Part shown: positions 18,662 to 27,974 of the stretch, in pieces
How positions within the stretch are numbered: position 1 is the stretch's first letter
How the letters are laid out: each line of letters opens with the position of its first letter
DNA from: Mitsuokella jalaludinii DSM 13811
GTDB taxonomy: Bacteria > Bacillota > Negativicutes > Selenomonadales > Selenomonadaceae
DNA: 64,000 nucleotides
Assembly: GCF_000702905.1 (NCBI RefSeq)
Contig: NZ_JNKR01000001.1
Span: forward strand, 310,001 to 374,000
Reading direction: 5' to 3'
The notes under the pieces: model-generated
Told to the model about the DNA's origin: nothing
Databases searched by the model: none
Seen by the model: the letters and a program-made list of their open reading frames with translations, nothing else
Position numbers and translations under genes: made by a program

Positions 18662-19324
18662 TCAAGAATCTTCATACGGGCGCACGCGCAGCGTCAGGCC
18701 GCGTTCCTCGCAGATTTTTCGGCACTTCTCGATCTCCTCCGGCCCCTCGACGTGGTCGACGATCGTCAGGACGACATTCGGCACGTAGGGCTTGCAGTGC
18801 TGCGCAAAGGTCAGCATCGCGTCGTACGACTGGACGCCGAACTTCGCGCGCGTGAGCTCGAAGTAGCGCTCAGCGTTCGACGCGTTGAGGCTGATGGAGA
18901 CTGTGTCGAGGATGCCTTGGAATTCCGAAGCAAACTCGCGGCCGTTCTCCAATTCGCCGAGGCCGTTCGTGTTGAGACGCGTCGGCAGTTCCGGATGATG
19001 CTGCTTGACGTAGCGCAGGAGCTCTAAGAGCACATCAAGGCGCATCGTCGGCTCGCCGAAGCCGCAGAAGACGACCTCCTTGATGTAATCCCAGGGAACT
19101 GTATCGAGTGCGGCCTTGACCTCCTCGACCGTCGGCTCCTTGCCCTTGAACCACAGCGAGGACTGCTCGGCCATGTGCTTCATCGTGCGCAGGCAGAACG
19201 TGCAGGCGCAGTTGCAGTGGTTCGTGATGTTGATGTAAAGGTTGCGCTTGCCTTTCGGCTGCACGCGCAAGGATTCATCGAGCGGCAGGTACTTGCCGCC
19301 GGCATGCGTTGCATAGACAATCAT
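18662..19324 (-). CDS. radical SAM protein, TatD-linked family
   Basis: A 220-residue radical SAM enzyme. The CxxxCxxC cluster site is CNCACTFC at about residues 36-43, followed by GFGEPT, an SAM-contact motif. The length and the KGKRNLYINITNHCNC start match the family often found beside or fused near tatD; here tatD lies about 41 kb away. The substrate is unknown. The start ATG at 19322-19324 follows GGGAGGGA. The gene ends next to the orphan terminator. Confidence 0.75.
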   Translation of the reverse strand: MIVYATHAGGKYLPLDESLRVQPKGKRNLYINITNHCNCACTFCLRTMKHMAEQSSLWFKGKEPTVEEVKAALDTVPWDYIKEVVFCGFGEPTMRLDVLLELLRYVKQHHPELPTRLNTNGLGELENGREFASEFQGILDTVSISLNASNAERYFELTRAKFGVQSYDAMLTFAQHCKPYVPNVVLTIVDHVEGPEEIEKCRKICEERGLTLRVRPYEDS

Positions 19325-19356
19325 GGAAATCCCTCCCAAAAACAAAAGAAAACGCC

Positions 19357-20181
19357 TCAGCGAAGCTCGGTCAGGTACTCCTCAAACGGCAGGCCGTAAT
19401 TCCATGGCAAGTCGAGCTCCAGCGCATAGGCGAGACAGCGGCTGATGAAGGAAGCGGCCTTCTGGACGGCTGCCTCCAGCTCCTCGCCGCGGATCAGGCT
19501 CGCCGCAACGATGGCGGCGAAGGCATCGCCGCTGCCGCTGCGGTCGCCGCCAATCTTCGGCGCGCGCACGATGGCGATTTTGCCCTCCTCGTAGAGAAAG
19601 TTCTTGATGGTGTCACCCTCGTGGAGCCCCGTGATGACGACCTGCTTCGGTCCGCGCGCCGCTAGGGCCTCTGCCATCTCGCAAAGCTCATCGTCCGTGA
19701 CAATCCCGTCCGTGGGATACGGGATGTCGAGCAGCTGGCAGGCCTCTGTGAGGTTCGGCGTGACGAGGTCCGCTACGCCGAGCAGGCTGCGCATCTTGTC
19801 GCACATCTCCTGCGTGTACGACGGGTAGAGCTTGCCGTAGTCGCCCATGACAGGGTCGACCATGACGCGCGTCCCCGCCCCCTTGAAGCGCCGGATGAAG
19901 TCGAGCACGATGGCTATCTGCTCGGCCGACCCCAGAAAGCCCGTGCAGATGCCGTCGAATGCGAGCCCATTCTTCTCCCAGCTCGCGATGTACGGCGCCA
20001 TGCGCTCCGTGTAATCGTCGAGGTAATGGTCGGGAAAGCCCGTGTGGACCGAGAGGATGGCTGTCGGCAAGGGACAGGCCTGTATCTTCATGGCCGATAT
20101 GAGCGGCAGTTCCACCGTGACAGAACAGCGCCCGAAGCCAGTGATGTCGTTGACGAGCGCAATTCGCTTTTGTCGTTTCAT
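19357..20181 (-). CDS. pyridoxal/pyridoxamine kinase
   Basis: A 274-residue ribokinase-superfamily enzyme that phosphorylates vitamin B6 vitamers (PdxY/PdxK type). The N-terminal NDITGFGRCS motif is typical of the family; the phosphate loop and base GGDRSGSGDAFAA is near residues 222-234. It salvages pyridoxal for the PLP pool. It is 32 bases upstream of the radical SAM gene and 29 bases downstream of queF on the same strand, so the three could be one transcript. Confidence 0.88.
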   Translation of the reverse strand: MKRQKRIALVNDITGFGRCSVTVELPLISAMKIQACPLPTAILSVHTGFPDHYLDDYTERMAPYIASWEKNGLAFDGICTGFLGSAEQIAIVLDFIRRFKGAGTRVMVDPVMGDYGKLYPSYTQEMCDKMRSLLGVADLVTPNLTEACQLLDIPYPTDGIVTDDELCEMAEALAARGPKQVVITGLHEGDTIKNFLYEEGKIAIVRAPKIGGDRSGSGDAFAAIVAASLIRGEELEAAVQKAASFISRCLAYALELDLPWNYGLPFEEYLTELR

Positions 20182-20210
20182 TTCTCTATCTGCGTCCTCC
20201 CCTGCCTGTT

Positions 20211-20720
20211 TCAGCGGTTGTCGACCTTATCCATGGCGACGAGGTCGTGCTCCATGAAGCGGTGCTCCGCCAGCCGCTCGTACTTCGTATCCGGACGGCC
20301 ATAGTTGGCGTACGGGTCAATCGAGATGCCGCCGCGCGGCAGGAACTTGCCCCAGACCTCGATGTACTTCGGATCCATGAGGCGGATGAGGTCCTTCATG
20401 ATGACATTGACGACGTCCTCGTGGAAATCGCCGTGGTTGCGGAAACTCACGAGGTAGAGCTTCAGCGACTTGCTCTCGACCATCCGGCGGCCCGGGATGT
20501 ACGAGATATAGATGGTCGCATAGTCCGGCTGACCCGTGATGGGGCAGAGCGCCGTGAACTCCGGGCAGTTGAACTTGACCCAGTAATCATTGTCCGGATG
20601 ACGGTTCTCGAACGTCTCGAGGATCTCCGGACAGTAATCGTAGTGGTATTTGACATTTTTCTTGCCGAGGAGCGTGATGTCCTCCTGGGATTTATCGCGT
20701 GACAATGAGCGTCCCTCCAT
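20211..20720 (-). CDS. queF: NADPH-dependent 7-cyano-7-deazaguanine reductase
   Basis: Reduces preQ0 to preQ1 in queuosine tRNA-modification synthesis. The 169-residue length is the short (YkvM, type I) form. The QueF motif ESKSLKLYL is present (about residues 82-90), and the catalytic Cys lies in [15 protein letters not shown]. No other queuosine genes are adjacent. Confidence 0.95.
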   Translation of the reverse strand: MEGRSLSRDKSQEDITLLGKKNVKYHYDYCPEILETFENRHPDNDYWVKFNCPEFTALCPITGQPDYATIYISYIPGRRMVESKSLKLYLVSFRNHGDFHEDVVNVIMKDLIRLMDPKYIEVWGKFLPRGGISIDPYANYGRPDTKYERLAEHRFMEHDLVAMDKVDNR

Positions 20721-20807
20721 ATATCCATTGAATCGTAATCAGTAACGTCTGAATCTATAACTCCTATCATAGCGAATCCTAAAAAAATAATCAAGCATGC
20801 TCGTCAC

Positions 20808-20851
20808 ACCGAGCATACGCCGAGCGTACACCGAGCATACACCGAGCATAC
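20808..20851. repeat. four tandem 11-bp units
   Basis: Units ACCGAGCATAC, GCCGAGCGTAC, ACCGAGCATAC and ACCGAGCATAC follow without gaps between queF's upstream region and the frd terminator. Three units are identical. Copy number could vary by slippage. Confidence 0.85.
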
Positions 20852-20853
20852 AA

Positions 20854-20894
20854 AGAGCCCCGCACCCAATCCGAGGATCGTGATGCGGGGCTCT
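20854..20894 (-). terminator. terminator of the frdCAB operon
   Basis: An 11-bp stem AGAGCCCCGCA with a 19-nt loop, then TTTGT on the minus strand. It lies 21 bases after the frdB stop. Confidence 0.78.
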
Positions 20895-20915
20895 CGTTGC
20901 TCAGTCTTATCAGGC

Positions 20916-21668
20916 TCAGTGATTGAAGATATTCTTCAGGGCCTGCTTGTTGACATCGCGGTTGAGCTGTGCGAGATACGTCGTCAGCTTGATGTTCTTC
21001 GGGCAAGCTTCGACACAGTTCTGGCTGTTGCCGCAGCTCGTGATGCCGCCCTTCTCCATCAGTGCGTTCAGGCGCTTCGGAGCGTCGAACTTTCCGAGCG
21101 GATGGAGGTTGAAAAGGTAAGCCTGTACCGTCGGAGCCGGTCCGATGAAGTCGGACTGCGGGCCGACGTTCGGGCAGGCCTCGAGGCAGCAGCCGCAGGT
21201 CATGCAGTGCGAGATCTCGTAGGCCGTCTGTGCCGTGTACGGGTTCTGGATCGGAGCATCCTTGACCTCCCACGTGCCGTCGACTTCGACCCAGCCGTGG
21301 ATGCGCTTGAGGCTCTCGAACATGACGGAGCGGTCGATGAGCAGGTCGCGGATGACCGGGAACGTGCGGGCCGGCTGCAGGTGGATTGGCTGCTTGAGCG
21401 TATCAACGAGCGTGCAGCAAGCCTGGCGAGCCTTGCCGTTGATGACCATCATGCAGGCGCCGCAGACTTTCTCGAGGCAGTTGCATTCCCACGTCACTGG
21501 CGGGACTTTCTTGCCGTCGACCGTTACCGGGTTCTTCTGGATTTCCATCAGGGCAGCAACGATGTTGAGGCCCGGACGATAGTCGATCTCGAACTCCTGG
21601 TTGTACGGCTTCTCTTTCGGGCCGTCCTGGCGCTCGACGATGATTCTGACTTTTTTCTGTTCTGCCAT
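20916..21668 (-). CDS. frdB: fumarate reductase/succinate dehydrogenase iron-sulfur subunit
   Basis: A 250-residue subunit that carries electrons from heme b to the flavoprotein. The [2Fe-2S] cysteines are in the N-terminal half (CNCLEKVCGACMMVINGKARQAC), and the C-terminal half has CGCCLEACP and CVEACP motifs for the [4Fe-4S] and [3Fe-4S] clusters. The enzyme faces the cytoplasm. In a fermenting anaerobe it most probably reduces fumarate. It follows frdA after 18 bases. Confidence 0.95.
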   Translation of the reverse strand: MAEQKKVRIIVERQDGPKEKPYNQEFEIDYRPGLNIVAALMEIQKNPVTVDGKKVPPVTWECNCLEKVCGACMMVINGKARQACCTLVDTLKQPIHLQPARTFPVIRDLLIDRSVMFESLKRIHGWVEVDGTWEVKDAPIQNPYTAQTAYEISHCMTCGCCLEACPNVGPQSDFIGPAPTVQAYLFNLHPLGKFDAPKRLNALMEKGGITSCGNSQNCVEACPKNIKLTTYLAQLNRDVNKQALKNIFNH

Positions 21669-21686
21669 TTCTATTTGTCCTCCCTC

Positions 21687-23594
21687 TTACTCTTTCTTAG
21701 CTACGGCATAGTTGCGCAGACGCGGCTTGATGAGAGAGTGCTCGAATTCACGGTAGGAAACGACCGGCTCTTCCTTCTCCTGGTCGAAGGTAACGATGGT
21801 CGTGCGCATGAACTTCTTATCGTTGCGCTCGAAGAATACGAGGTCGTCGTTGCCGTCATCCGTCGTGCCACGGCCCGTCTCAGCGTCGAAGTGGAACTTG
21901 CCGTACTTCTTCGTGAGGGCTTCCTTGAGCTGGTCGTCCATCTTATCGTAATCGGACTTCAGGACGATCTTCGCATGAGCACCGCGGCTCTCGTCACGCT
22001 GCAGAGCGGACTGCGTGATGGCCATCGCATAGATGATCATGTTGCGCAGCTGGCGGACGAACATCGCTTCCTGGTTTGCCCAAGTGCCGTGGTCCGTAAC
22101 GCCGATGTTGTCCCAGCGCTTGAGGATTTCCTTGAGTTCCTTGACGCATTCTTTGAGGCCGTTGTTGTCGCGCTCGATGGAGACGTACTTGTACATGATG
22201 TCGCCGAGCTCATGATGGAGCTTATGCGCATTCTCCGTGCCGTTCATGTTGCGGATCTTGTCGAACTCTGCGACGCACTCCTGGCGGGCAGCCTCGAGCT
22301 CTTCTGCCGTCAGGGCAGAGCCGAGCTTGCCGCTGCGTGCGAGGCGCAGGGACTCTGGGCCAGAAATCGTGCCCGAGTACGTTGCCGACAGCAGCGAGTT
22401 TGCACCGAGGCGGTTTGCGCCGTGGTACTGGTAATCGCACTCGCCGGAAGCGAGGAGGCCCGGGATGTTCGTGTGATGCTCGCGATCGACCCAGATGCCG
22501 CCCATCGAGTAGTGGATCGACGGGAAGATCTCCATCGGGACCTTGCGCGGATCCTGGCCCATGAAGTCGCTGTACATCTCAAGGATGCCGCCGAGCTTGC
22601 GCTCGAGGTAATCAGCCGGGATGTGCGAGAGGTCGAGGTAGACGCGGTTCGGGTTGTGCATGCCGAGGCCCATGTGGACGACGACCTTGTAGATGGCACG
22701 CGATGCAACGTCACGCGGTACGAGGTTGCCGTATGCCGGGTACATATCCTCGAGGAAGTACCAGCGCTCTTTTTCGCCCGTCTGCGGGTTCTTGCGGTAA
22801 ACCCAGACGCGGCCGCCCTCACCGCGGCAAGCCTCGGACATCAGGCGGTTCTTGTCGGAACCCGGGATAGCCGTCGGATGGATCTGGAGGAACTCCGGGT
22901 TGCCGAGCTCAGCGCCCTGCTGGTAAACAGCGGAAACAGCCGAACCGTTGCAGATCGTCGAAGCCGTGCAGCGGCCGTATACCTGGCCAGGGCCGCCCGT
23001 TGCGAGGATGACAACGTCAGCCGGGAACGAGACGATCTCATTGGAGTTCATGTTCTGCGCGACGATACCGCGGCAGATGCCCTCTTTGTTCTTGATGATC
23101 TTGATGAATTCCCAGAACTCATACTTCTTGACGCCGCCCTTTACTTCCCAACGGCGAACCTGCTCGTCGAGAGCGTAGAGGAGCTGCTGGCCCGTCGTGG
23201 AGCCAGCGAAGACCGTGCGCTTGTTCTTCTGGCCGCCGAAGTTACGGAGGTCGAGAACACCTTCAGCCGTGCGCGTGAACGGCACGCCCATGCGGTCGAA
23301 CATCTTGATGAGCTTCGGTGCAGCTTCGACCATGCCCTTGACAGCGAGCTGGTCAGCGAGGAAGTCGCCGCCGTAGACCGTATCATCGAAATGCTCGTAG
23401 ATCGAGTCATGCTCACCCTTCGTGTCCATGCAGGCGTTGATGCCGCCCTGTGCACAGAGGGAGTGGGAACGCTTGACCGGGCAGTAAGAGAAGAGGTCAA
23501 CCTTGCCGCCGCCTTCGCAGATCTTCAGCGTAGCCATGAGGCCCGAGAGGCCGCCGCCTACGACAATAATCTTATTTTCTGGTTTCTTAGCCAT
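21687..23594 (-). CDS. frdA: fumarate reductase/succinate dehydrogenase flavoprotein subunit
   Basis: A 635-residue catalytic subunit. The FAD dinucleotide fold VVGGGLSGLMATLKICEGG is at about residues 10-28, the covalent-flavin His lies in SHSLCAQGGINA, and the substrate region has HPTAIPG and the REHHTNIPGLLASGECDYQYHGANRLGANSL stretch. There is no signal peptide, so the enzyme is cytoplasmic, unlike the second copy at 47-48.9 kb. The length and context fit the B. subtilis/Wolinella-type enzyme with a diheme cytochrome b. Confidence 0.96.
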   Translation of the reverse strand: MAKKPENKIIVVGGGLSGLMATLKICEGGGKVDLFSYCPVKRSHSLCAQGGINACMDTKGEHDSIYEHFDDTVYGGDFLADQLAVKGMVEAAPKLIKMFDRMGVPFTRTAEGVLDLRNFGGQKNKRTVFAGSTTGQQLLYALDEQVRRWEVKGGVKKYEFWEFIKIIKNKEGICRGIVAQNMNSNEIVSFPADVVILATGGPGQVYGRCTASTICNGSAVSAVYQQGAELGNPEFLQIHPTAIPGSDKNRLMSEACRGEGGRVWVYRKNPQTGEKERWYFLEDMYPAYGNLVPRDVASRAIYKVVVHMGLGMHNPNRVYLDLSHIPADYLERKLGGILEMYSDFMGQDPRKVPMEIFPSIHYSMGGIWVDREHHTNIPGLLASGECDYQYHGANRLGANSLLSATYSGTISGPESLRLARSGKLGSALTAEELEAARQECVAEFDKIRNMNGTENAHKLHHELGDIMYKYVSIERDNNGLKECVKELKEILKRWDNIGVTDHGTWANQEAMFVRQLRNMIIYAMAITQSALQRDESRGAHAKIVLKSDYDKMDDQLKEALTKKYGKFHFDAETGRGTTDDGNDDLVFFERNDKKFMRTTIVTFDQEKEEPVVSYREFEHSLIKPRLRNYAVAKKE

Positions 23595-23629
23595 TTATAT
23601 TCTCCTTTTCTTACACAGCGTATCGGGGC

Positions 23630-24256
23630 TTACATGACAAAGTAGCTTGCCATGAACGCAATCGTGACAAGGCAGAGGAATGCGCAGAGGCACATCGAGA
23701 GAACGTTGATGACGTTCTGGATGCGCGGGCCCTTGGCGATGCCCCAGGTCATGCAGAAAGTCGTGATACCATTGCAGAAATGGAAGATAGCTGCGAACAT
23801 GCCGATCGTGTAGAGCAGCGTCGTGATCGGGCTGCTCGTGAAGAGCGTATGCAGCAGCTCATACGAGATCGGCGTGCCGTTGATGGCCTTCGTGAAGATG
23901 CGCAGGTAGAACACATGCCAGATGAGGAAGATGACGAGGAACCATGCCGTCCAGCGCTGCAGAGCGAACTGCCAGTTGCGGACGTAGCCGTAGCGGCCCG
24001 GGTTGTTCTTCGCCTGAAGGGCGATGTAGATGCCGTAGATGGCATGGAAGAGGATCGGCAGTGCGACACCGAAGATCTCCAGGCCGAGGAAGATCGGATG
24101 CGGGATGAGCTCCATCATGGCCAGAGCACCGTTGAGGGACTCAGCACCGCCGAGTGCACGAGCATTCGTAATGATATGCTCGAAGAGGAAAATGCCGATT
24201 GCCAGCAGGCCGACTAACGAGTGCAGACGGCGCAGATAAAAAGTTGTATGGAACAT
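23630..24256 (-). CDS. frdC: fumarate reductase cytochrome b558 subunit
   Basis: A 208-residue membrane anchor with five helices and conserved His residues (RLHSLVG, FEHI, LFHAIYG, HVFY, HFCNG) able to ligate two hemes b. It exchanges electrons with menaquinone. The start ATG at 24254-24256 follows AGGAGG; a longer open frame exists without a site. It is the first gene of frdCAB, about 80 bases past the fumarase genes. Confidence 0.92.
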   Translation of the reverse strand: MFHTTFYLRRLHSLVGLLAIGIFLFEHIITNARALGGAESLNGALAMMELIPHPIFLGLEIFGVALPILFHAIYGIYIALQAKNNPGRYGYVRNWQFALQRWTAWFLVIFLIWHVFYLRIFTKAINGTPISYELLHTLFTSSPITTLLYTIGMFAAIFHFCNGITTFCMTWGIAKGPRIQNVINVLSMCLCAFLCLVTIAFMASYFVM

Positions 24257-24336
24257 TCTATACCTCCTGTTGATTCTTGAAAAAGAAAGGAAGCCTTCAA
24301 GCGAGCCTCCCAAAAGCTTCCCATCTTCTCTCGTTA

Positions 24337-24903
24337 TCAGTAACCCTTCAGGGTACGATACTTCTCCTGGTTGACATCGTAAAGGTTATTGCCTTCGCAG
24401 TCGATGACAACAATAGCTGGGAAATCCTCAACGGTCAGGCGGGCAAGTGCCTCCGGGCCGAGTTCTGGGTAAGCGAGAACTTCGTACTTCTTGACGGACT
24501 TCGCGATGAGCGCTGCGGCACCGCCGACAGCAGCGAAATACGTAACGCCGTTCTTCTTCATGGAATCGACGACTTCCTTCGAACGGGAGCCCTTGCCGAT
24601 CATGCCCTTGATGCCCTGCTCGAGCATCGTCGGCGTGTAGGCATCCATGCGGCCAGAAGTCGTCGGGCCGCAGGAGCCGATCGGATCACCCGGTTTTGCC
24701 GGAGTCGGTCCGAGGTAATAGACCATCTTGTTGTGCCAGTCGATCGGCAGCTTCTCGCCTTTAGCGAGTGCCTCGCACATCTTCTTGTGCGCAGCATCGC
24801 GTGCAGCGTAGATCTCGCCCGTGATGAGAACGCTGTCGCCGATCTTGAGCTTGTGGGAATCTTCTTCCGTGAACGGGGTATGGATGCGAATAGGTTCTGC
24901 CAT
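24337..24903 (-). CDS. class I fumarate hydratase, beta subunit
   Basis: A 188-residue C-terminal-domain subunit of an oxygen-sensitive [4Fe-4S] fumarase (FumB/TtdB-like). The motif GPTTSGRMD (about 82-90) and the VIDCEGNNLYDV stretch are typical. It follows the alpha subunit after 43 bases. Together they interconvert malate and fumarate, feeding fumarate to the reductase encoded next. L-tartrate dehydratase is the alternative activity; the context favours fumarase. Confidence 0.92.
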   Translation of the reverse strand: MAEPIRIHTPFTEEDSHKLKIGDSVLITGEIYAARDAAHKKMCEALAKGEKLPIDWHNKMVYYLGPTPAKPGDPIGSCGPTTSGRMDAYTPTMLEQGIKGMIGKGSRSKEVVDSMKKNGVTYFAAVGGAAALIAKSVKKYEVLAYPELGPEALARLTVEDFPAIVVIDCEGNNLYDVNQEKYRTLKGY

Positions 24904-24946
24904 GATTATCTCTCCTCCTGATAGTTTTGCTCAGTCTTTCGACAGA

Positions 24947-25789
24947 TCAAAGAACGCGCTTTGCATGACGGCATGCATGGCAGCAGATCGTCACAGCGAC
25001 CGGCAGGCCGGCGATGTGCGTCGGGCCCCACTCGATGTTGACACCGAGGCAGGACGTCGTGCCGCCGAGCTGCGGTCCAATACCCGTTTCATTGATGAGC
25101 TCGAGGAGATCGTCTTCGAGTTTCGCATATTCTGGCATCGGGTTATGCGAGTCGATCGAACGCGTCAGGGCAATCTTGCTCATGACAGCGGCGCGGTCCA
25201 TCGTGCCGCCGATACCGATGCCGACGACCATCGGCGGGCACGGGTTCATGCTGGCATGCAGGATGATCTCCATGACAGCCTTCTTGACGCCCTCAAGGCC
25301 GTCAGCCGGTACGAGCATCTTGATGCCGCCCTTGTTCTCGGAACCGAAGCCCTTCGGCTCAACCGTGATCTTGAGCTTGTCGCCCGGAACGATCTTCGTG
25401 TAGATGACGCCCGGCGTGTTGTTCTGGGTGTTGACGCGGTTGAAGATTGGCTCTGCAACGACCGATTTTCTCAGGTAGCCTTCCGTGTAGCCCTTGGCGA
25501 TACCGTCGTTGACTGCCTCTTCGAGGTCGCCGCCGACGATGTGGAGGTCCTGGCCTACCTCGAGGAAGACGATCGTCATGCCGGTATCCTGGCAGTACGG
25601 GCGATCCTCATCGCGTGCGATTTCCGCATTCTTGATAATCTGGTCGAGTACAGCCTGGCCAACCGGGGACTTCTCCGTCTCGCGGCCCTTCTTGAGGCCC
25701 TCATAGACATCTTTCGGCAGGTAATAAGCCGCCTCCTTGCACAGCTGTGCAACGGTTTCCGTGATTTGTTTTGCGTCGAGTTCTCGCAA
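24947..25789 (-). CDS. class I fumarate hydratase, alpha subunit
   Basis: A 280-residue subunit that holds the catalytic [4Fe-4S] cluster, with cysteines in YCQDTG, the NPCPP stretch and the GGTTSCLGVNIE region. The best start is TTG 25787-25789, seven bases after GGGAGG; an ATG five codons upstream overlaps that ribosome site and gives the MGGIT- start. A good promoter lies at 25834-25862. Confidence 0.93.
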   Translation of the reverse strand: MRELDAKQITETVAQLCKEAAYYLPKDVYEGLKKGRETEKSPVGQAVLDQIIKNAEIARDEDRPYCQDTGMTIVFLEVGQDLHIVGGDLEEAVNDGIAKGYTEGYLRKSVVAEPIFNRVNTQNNTPGVIYTKIVPGDKLKITVEPKGFGSENKGGIKMLVPADGLEGVKKAVMEIILHASMNPCPPMVVGIGIGGTMDRAAVMSKIALTRSIDSHNPMPEYAKLEDDLLELINETGIGPQLGGTTSCLGVNIEWGPTHIAGLPVAVTICCHACRHAKRVL

Positions 25790-25833
25790 AGTGATCCCTC
25801 CCATAAATACAACTTATCACACATCTGTGGTTC

Positions 25834-25862
25834 ATCATAACACATTTTATAGCGGCTTTCAA
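25834..25862 (-). promoter_or_regulatory. promoter of the fumarase-frd cluster
   Basis: On the minus strand TTGAAA (25857-25862), a 17-base spacer and TATGAT (25834-25839), about 45 bases before the fumarase start. Confidence 0.6.
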
Positions 25863-25939
25863 GCATTTCTGAAAGCCCGCGAACCCTTGAAAAAAGCGAA
25901 TCGAGTTCACTTTTTTGCCTCTCTGCGATCAGCCACAAT

Positions 25940-25953
25940 GTGATGCTTGTCAC
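25940..25953. promoter_or_regulatory. CRP/FNR-family-like palindrome
   Basis: GTGATGCTTGTCAC, the GTGA-N6-TCAC pattern bound by CRP-family regulators, lies about 80 bases upstream of the fumarase -35. A redox- or cAMP-type regulator of the succinate branch would fit, but the site is single and short. Confidence 0.35.
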
Positions 25954-26079
25954 TCAGATTTTATATTAGTGATTCGCCTTTAAAATCCTTCTTTCGCGCA
26001 AGAAAAATTTTATTTCGGGAACGATTATCGATAGGATTATGGAATTATTTACTCCATGCATGATGATGTTGCAAAAAAA

Positions 26080-26571
26080 TCATGCAAAGCGGATCAGATG
26101 GCAGGCTGGGGCTTTGCCCTGCTCGAGCTCCATGACGAGGAAGGAACCCTGCATCGCATCGCGCGGGCGCGCGACACTGCCCGGATTGAGCACAGTGATG
26201 TGCCCCGTCGAGATCTCTGCGACATGCGTGTGGCCGTAGACGGCGATATCACAGCCCGATTCGCCGGCTGCATCGCAGAGCATCTTCGTCGTGAAGCGCA
26301 CGCCGTACATGTGGCCATGCGTCAGGAAGATGCGGTGGCCGGCCGCCTCCACGACGTCGTCGTAGCGGGCACCGGGCTCCGGCCAGTCGCTGTTGCCCGC
26401 AACATAGCGGACCTTGGCCTTCCCTTCCGTCACCATGGCCAGGTACTCTGCATCCGGCGTGATGTCGCCCGCATGGAGCCAGAGCGCCACGCCCTCTGCC
26501 GCCGGATGGGAAAGCATCCGGTCGATGGCACGCGTCGAGCCATGACTGTCACTTACGATACCGATCTTCAT
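26080..26571 (-). CDS. YfcE/MJ0936-type phosphodiesterase
   Basis: A 163-residue calcineurin-like metallophosphoesterase. Metal ligands are visible in SDSHGS (residues 7-12), HAGDI, GNSD, THGHMYG and YGHTH. Family members are Mn-dependent phosphodiesterases of uncertain natural substrate. Its start overlaps the rdgB stop by four bases, making rph-rdgB-yfcE one operon. Confidence 0.9.
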   Translation of the reverse strand: MKIGIVSDSHGSTRAIDRMLSHPAAEGVALWLHAGDITPDAEYLAMVTEGKAKVRYVAGNSDWPEPGARYDDVVEAAGHRIFLTHGHMYGVRFTTKMLCDAAGESGCDIAVYGHTHVAEISTGHITVLNPGSVARPRDAMQGSFLVMELEQGKAPACHLIRFA

Positions 26572-27167
26572 CTCAAGCGCTCCTCCAACTCCTCGACCAT
26601 CGCGCGCAGCGCCTTGCCGCGGTGACTGATCGCGTCCTTCTCCTCAAAGCTGATCTCAGCCATCGTGCGGCCCGGGTAGTCTTCGGTGTAGAAGTACGGG
26701 TCGTAACCGAATCCGTTCTCCCCCTTTGCCACCATGCGGACTGTGCCGTCGCAGCGACCCTCCGTCACGAGGCTCGTGCCATCCACATCGACGAAAGCGA
26801 GCGCGCAGCGGTAGTCAGCAGGCGACGACTCGACACCGGCTTTCCTTAGCTCTGCGAGCAATTTCTCGTTGTTCGTCGCATCGTCGGCATGGAAGCCGGC
26901 GAAGCGCGCCGAGAAGATGCCAGGCTTTCCGCCGAGCACCTCGACCTCCAGGCCGGAATCGTCGGCGAGGCAAGCGCAGCCCGTCTGCTGCTGGTAGAAC
27001 GCCGCCTTGATGCGCGCGTTCTCGGCAAACGTCTTGCCGTCCTCCACGGCATCGGGCAGTGCGCCGAATTCCGCCAGGGATACGACCTCAACGGGCAGAT
27101 GCGAGAGCGCCTCGCGCATCTCGCGGACCTTGCCCTTGTTCTTCGTTGCAATCACGATCTTCTTCAT
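26568..27167 (-). CDS. rdgB: XTP/dITP diphosphatase (RdgB/HAM1)
   Basis: A 199-residue nucleotide house-cleaning enzyme that hydrolyses inosine and xanthosine triphosphates. N-terminal IATKNKGKVREM, the DDSGLEVEVLGGKPG motif and the GFGYDPYF/SHRGKAL region are diagnostic. It lies 18 bases downstream of rph, a conserved pairing in Firmicutes. Confidence 0.95.
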   Translation of the reverse strand: MKKIVIATKNKGKVREMREALSHLPVEVVSLAEFGALPDAVEDGKTFAENARIKAAFYQQQTGCACLADDSGLEVEVLGGKPGIFSARFAGFHADDATNNEKLLAELRKAGVESSPADYRCALAFVDVDGTSLVTEGRCDGTVRMVAKGENGFGYDPYFYTEDYPGRTMAEISFEEKDAISHRGKALRAMVEELEERLR

Positions 27168-27185
27168 CTTCTCACCCTCTTTGAA

Positions 27186-27932
27186 TCAGCCTTCCCGGCC
27201 GACGAGCCAGACGAGCTCGCCGCCGAGCACATCCTTCTGATACGAGATGAGCTCCCGGCAGCCCTTCTCACCGAGCGCCAAGAGTGCGCCGAGCTCCTCG
27301 TGCGTGAACGGACGGCCCTCGCCCGTGCCCTGTACCTCGACAAAGCGCCCTGCGCCCGTCATGACGACATTCATATCGACGATGGCCCGCGAGTCCTCCT
27401 CGTAGCAGAGGTCGAGTATCGGCTCGCCCTCGTGGCTGACGCCGACGCTGATGGCCGAGAGGAAGTCCTTGACGGGGAAGATCTTGCCCTTCTCGTAGAA
27501 CGAAGCGCACGCCTCGACGAGCGCAACAAAAGCGCCCGTGATGGAGGCCGTGCGCGTGCCGCCGTCCGCCTGGATGACATCGCAGTCAATCATGATCGTG
27601 CGCTCGCCGAGTGCCTTCGTGTCGACGACGGAGCGCAGGCTTCTGCCAATCAGGCGTTCGATTTCCTGCGTGCGTCCCGACTGCTTGCCGCGCACGGCCT
27701 CGCGCTGCGTGCGCGTCTCCGTGGCACTCGGCAAGAGCGAGTACTCCGCCGCGATCCAGCCCTCGCCCGTACCGCGAAGGAAAAACGGCACGCGGTCCTC
27801 GATGGAGGCCGCGCAGATGACCTTCGTGTTGCCCATCTCGATGAGCACCGAGCCTGCCGGGTACTTCTGGAAATGACGATGTATCTCATACGGGCGCAGG
27901 GCGTCTGCCATGCGCCGATCCGTTCTTGTCAT
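27186..27932 (-). CDS. rph: ribonuclease PH
   Basis: A 248-residue phosphorolytic 3'-to-5' exoribonuclease that trims tRNA 3' ends. N-terminal [12 protein letters not shown], the [19 protein letters not shown] phosphate region and [18 protein letters not shown] are canonical. GAGAGGAAGG precedes the ATG. It is the first gene of rph-rdgB-yfcE. Confidence 0.96.
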   Translation of the reverse strand: MTRTDRRMADALRPYEIHRHFQKYPAGSVLIEMGNTKVICAASIEDRVPFFLRGTGEGWIAAEYSLLPSATETRTQREAVRGKQSGRTQEIERLIGRSLRSVVDTKALGERTIMIDCDVIQADGGTRTASITGAFVALVEACASFYEKGKIFPVKDFLSAISVGVSHEGEPILDLCYEEDSRAIVDMNVVMTGAGRFVEVQGTGEGRPFTHEELGALLALGEKGCRELISYQKDVLGGELVWLVGREG

Positions 27933-27974
27933 GATGAACCTTCCTCTCTTTCACATCTTGCACTGGAACAAAAA

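Noticed and set aside
20880-23645. A 921-codon plus-strand open frame opposite frdA and frdB.
   Set aside because: It mirrors GC-rich codon bias of the real minus-strand genes, spans two of them, and has no family features or ribosome site.
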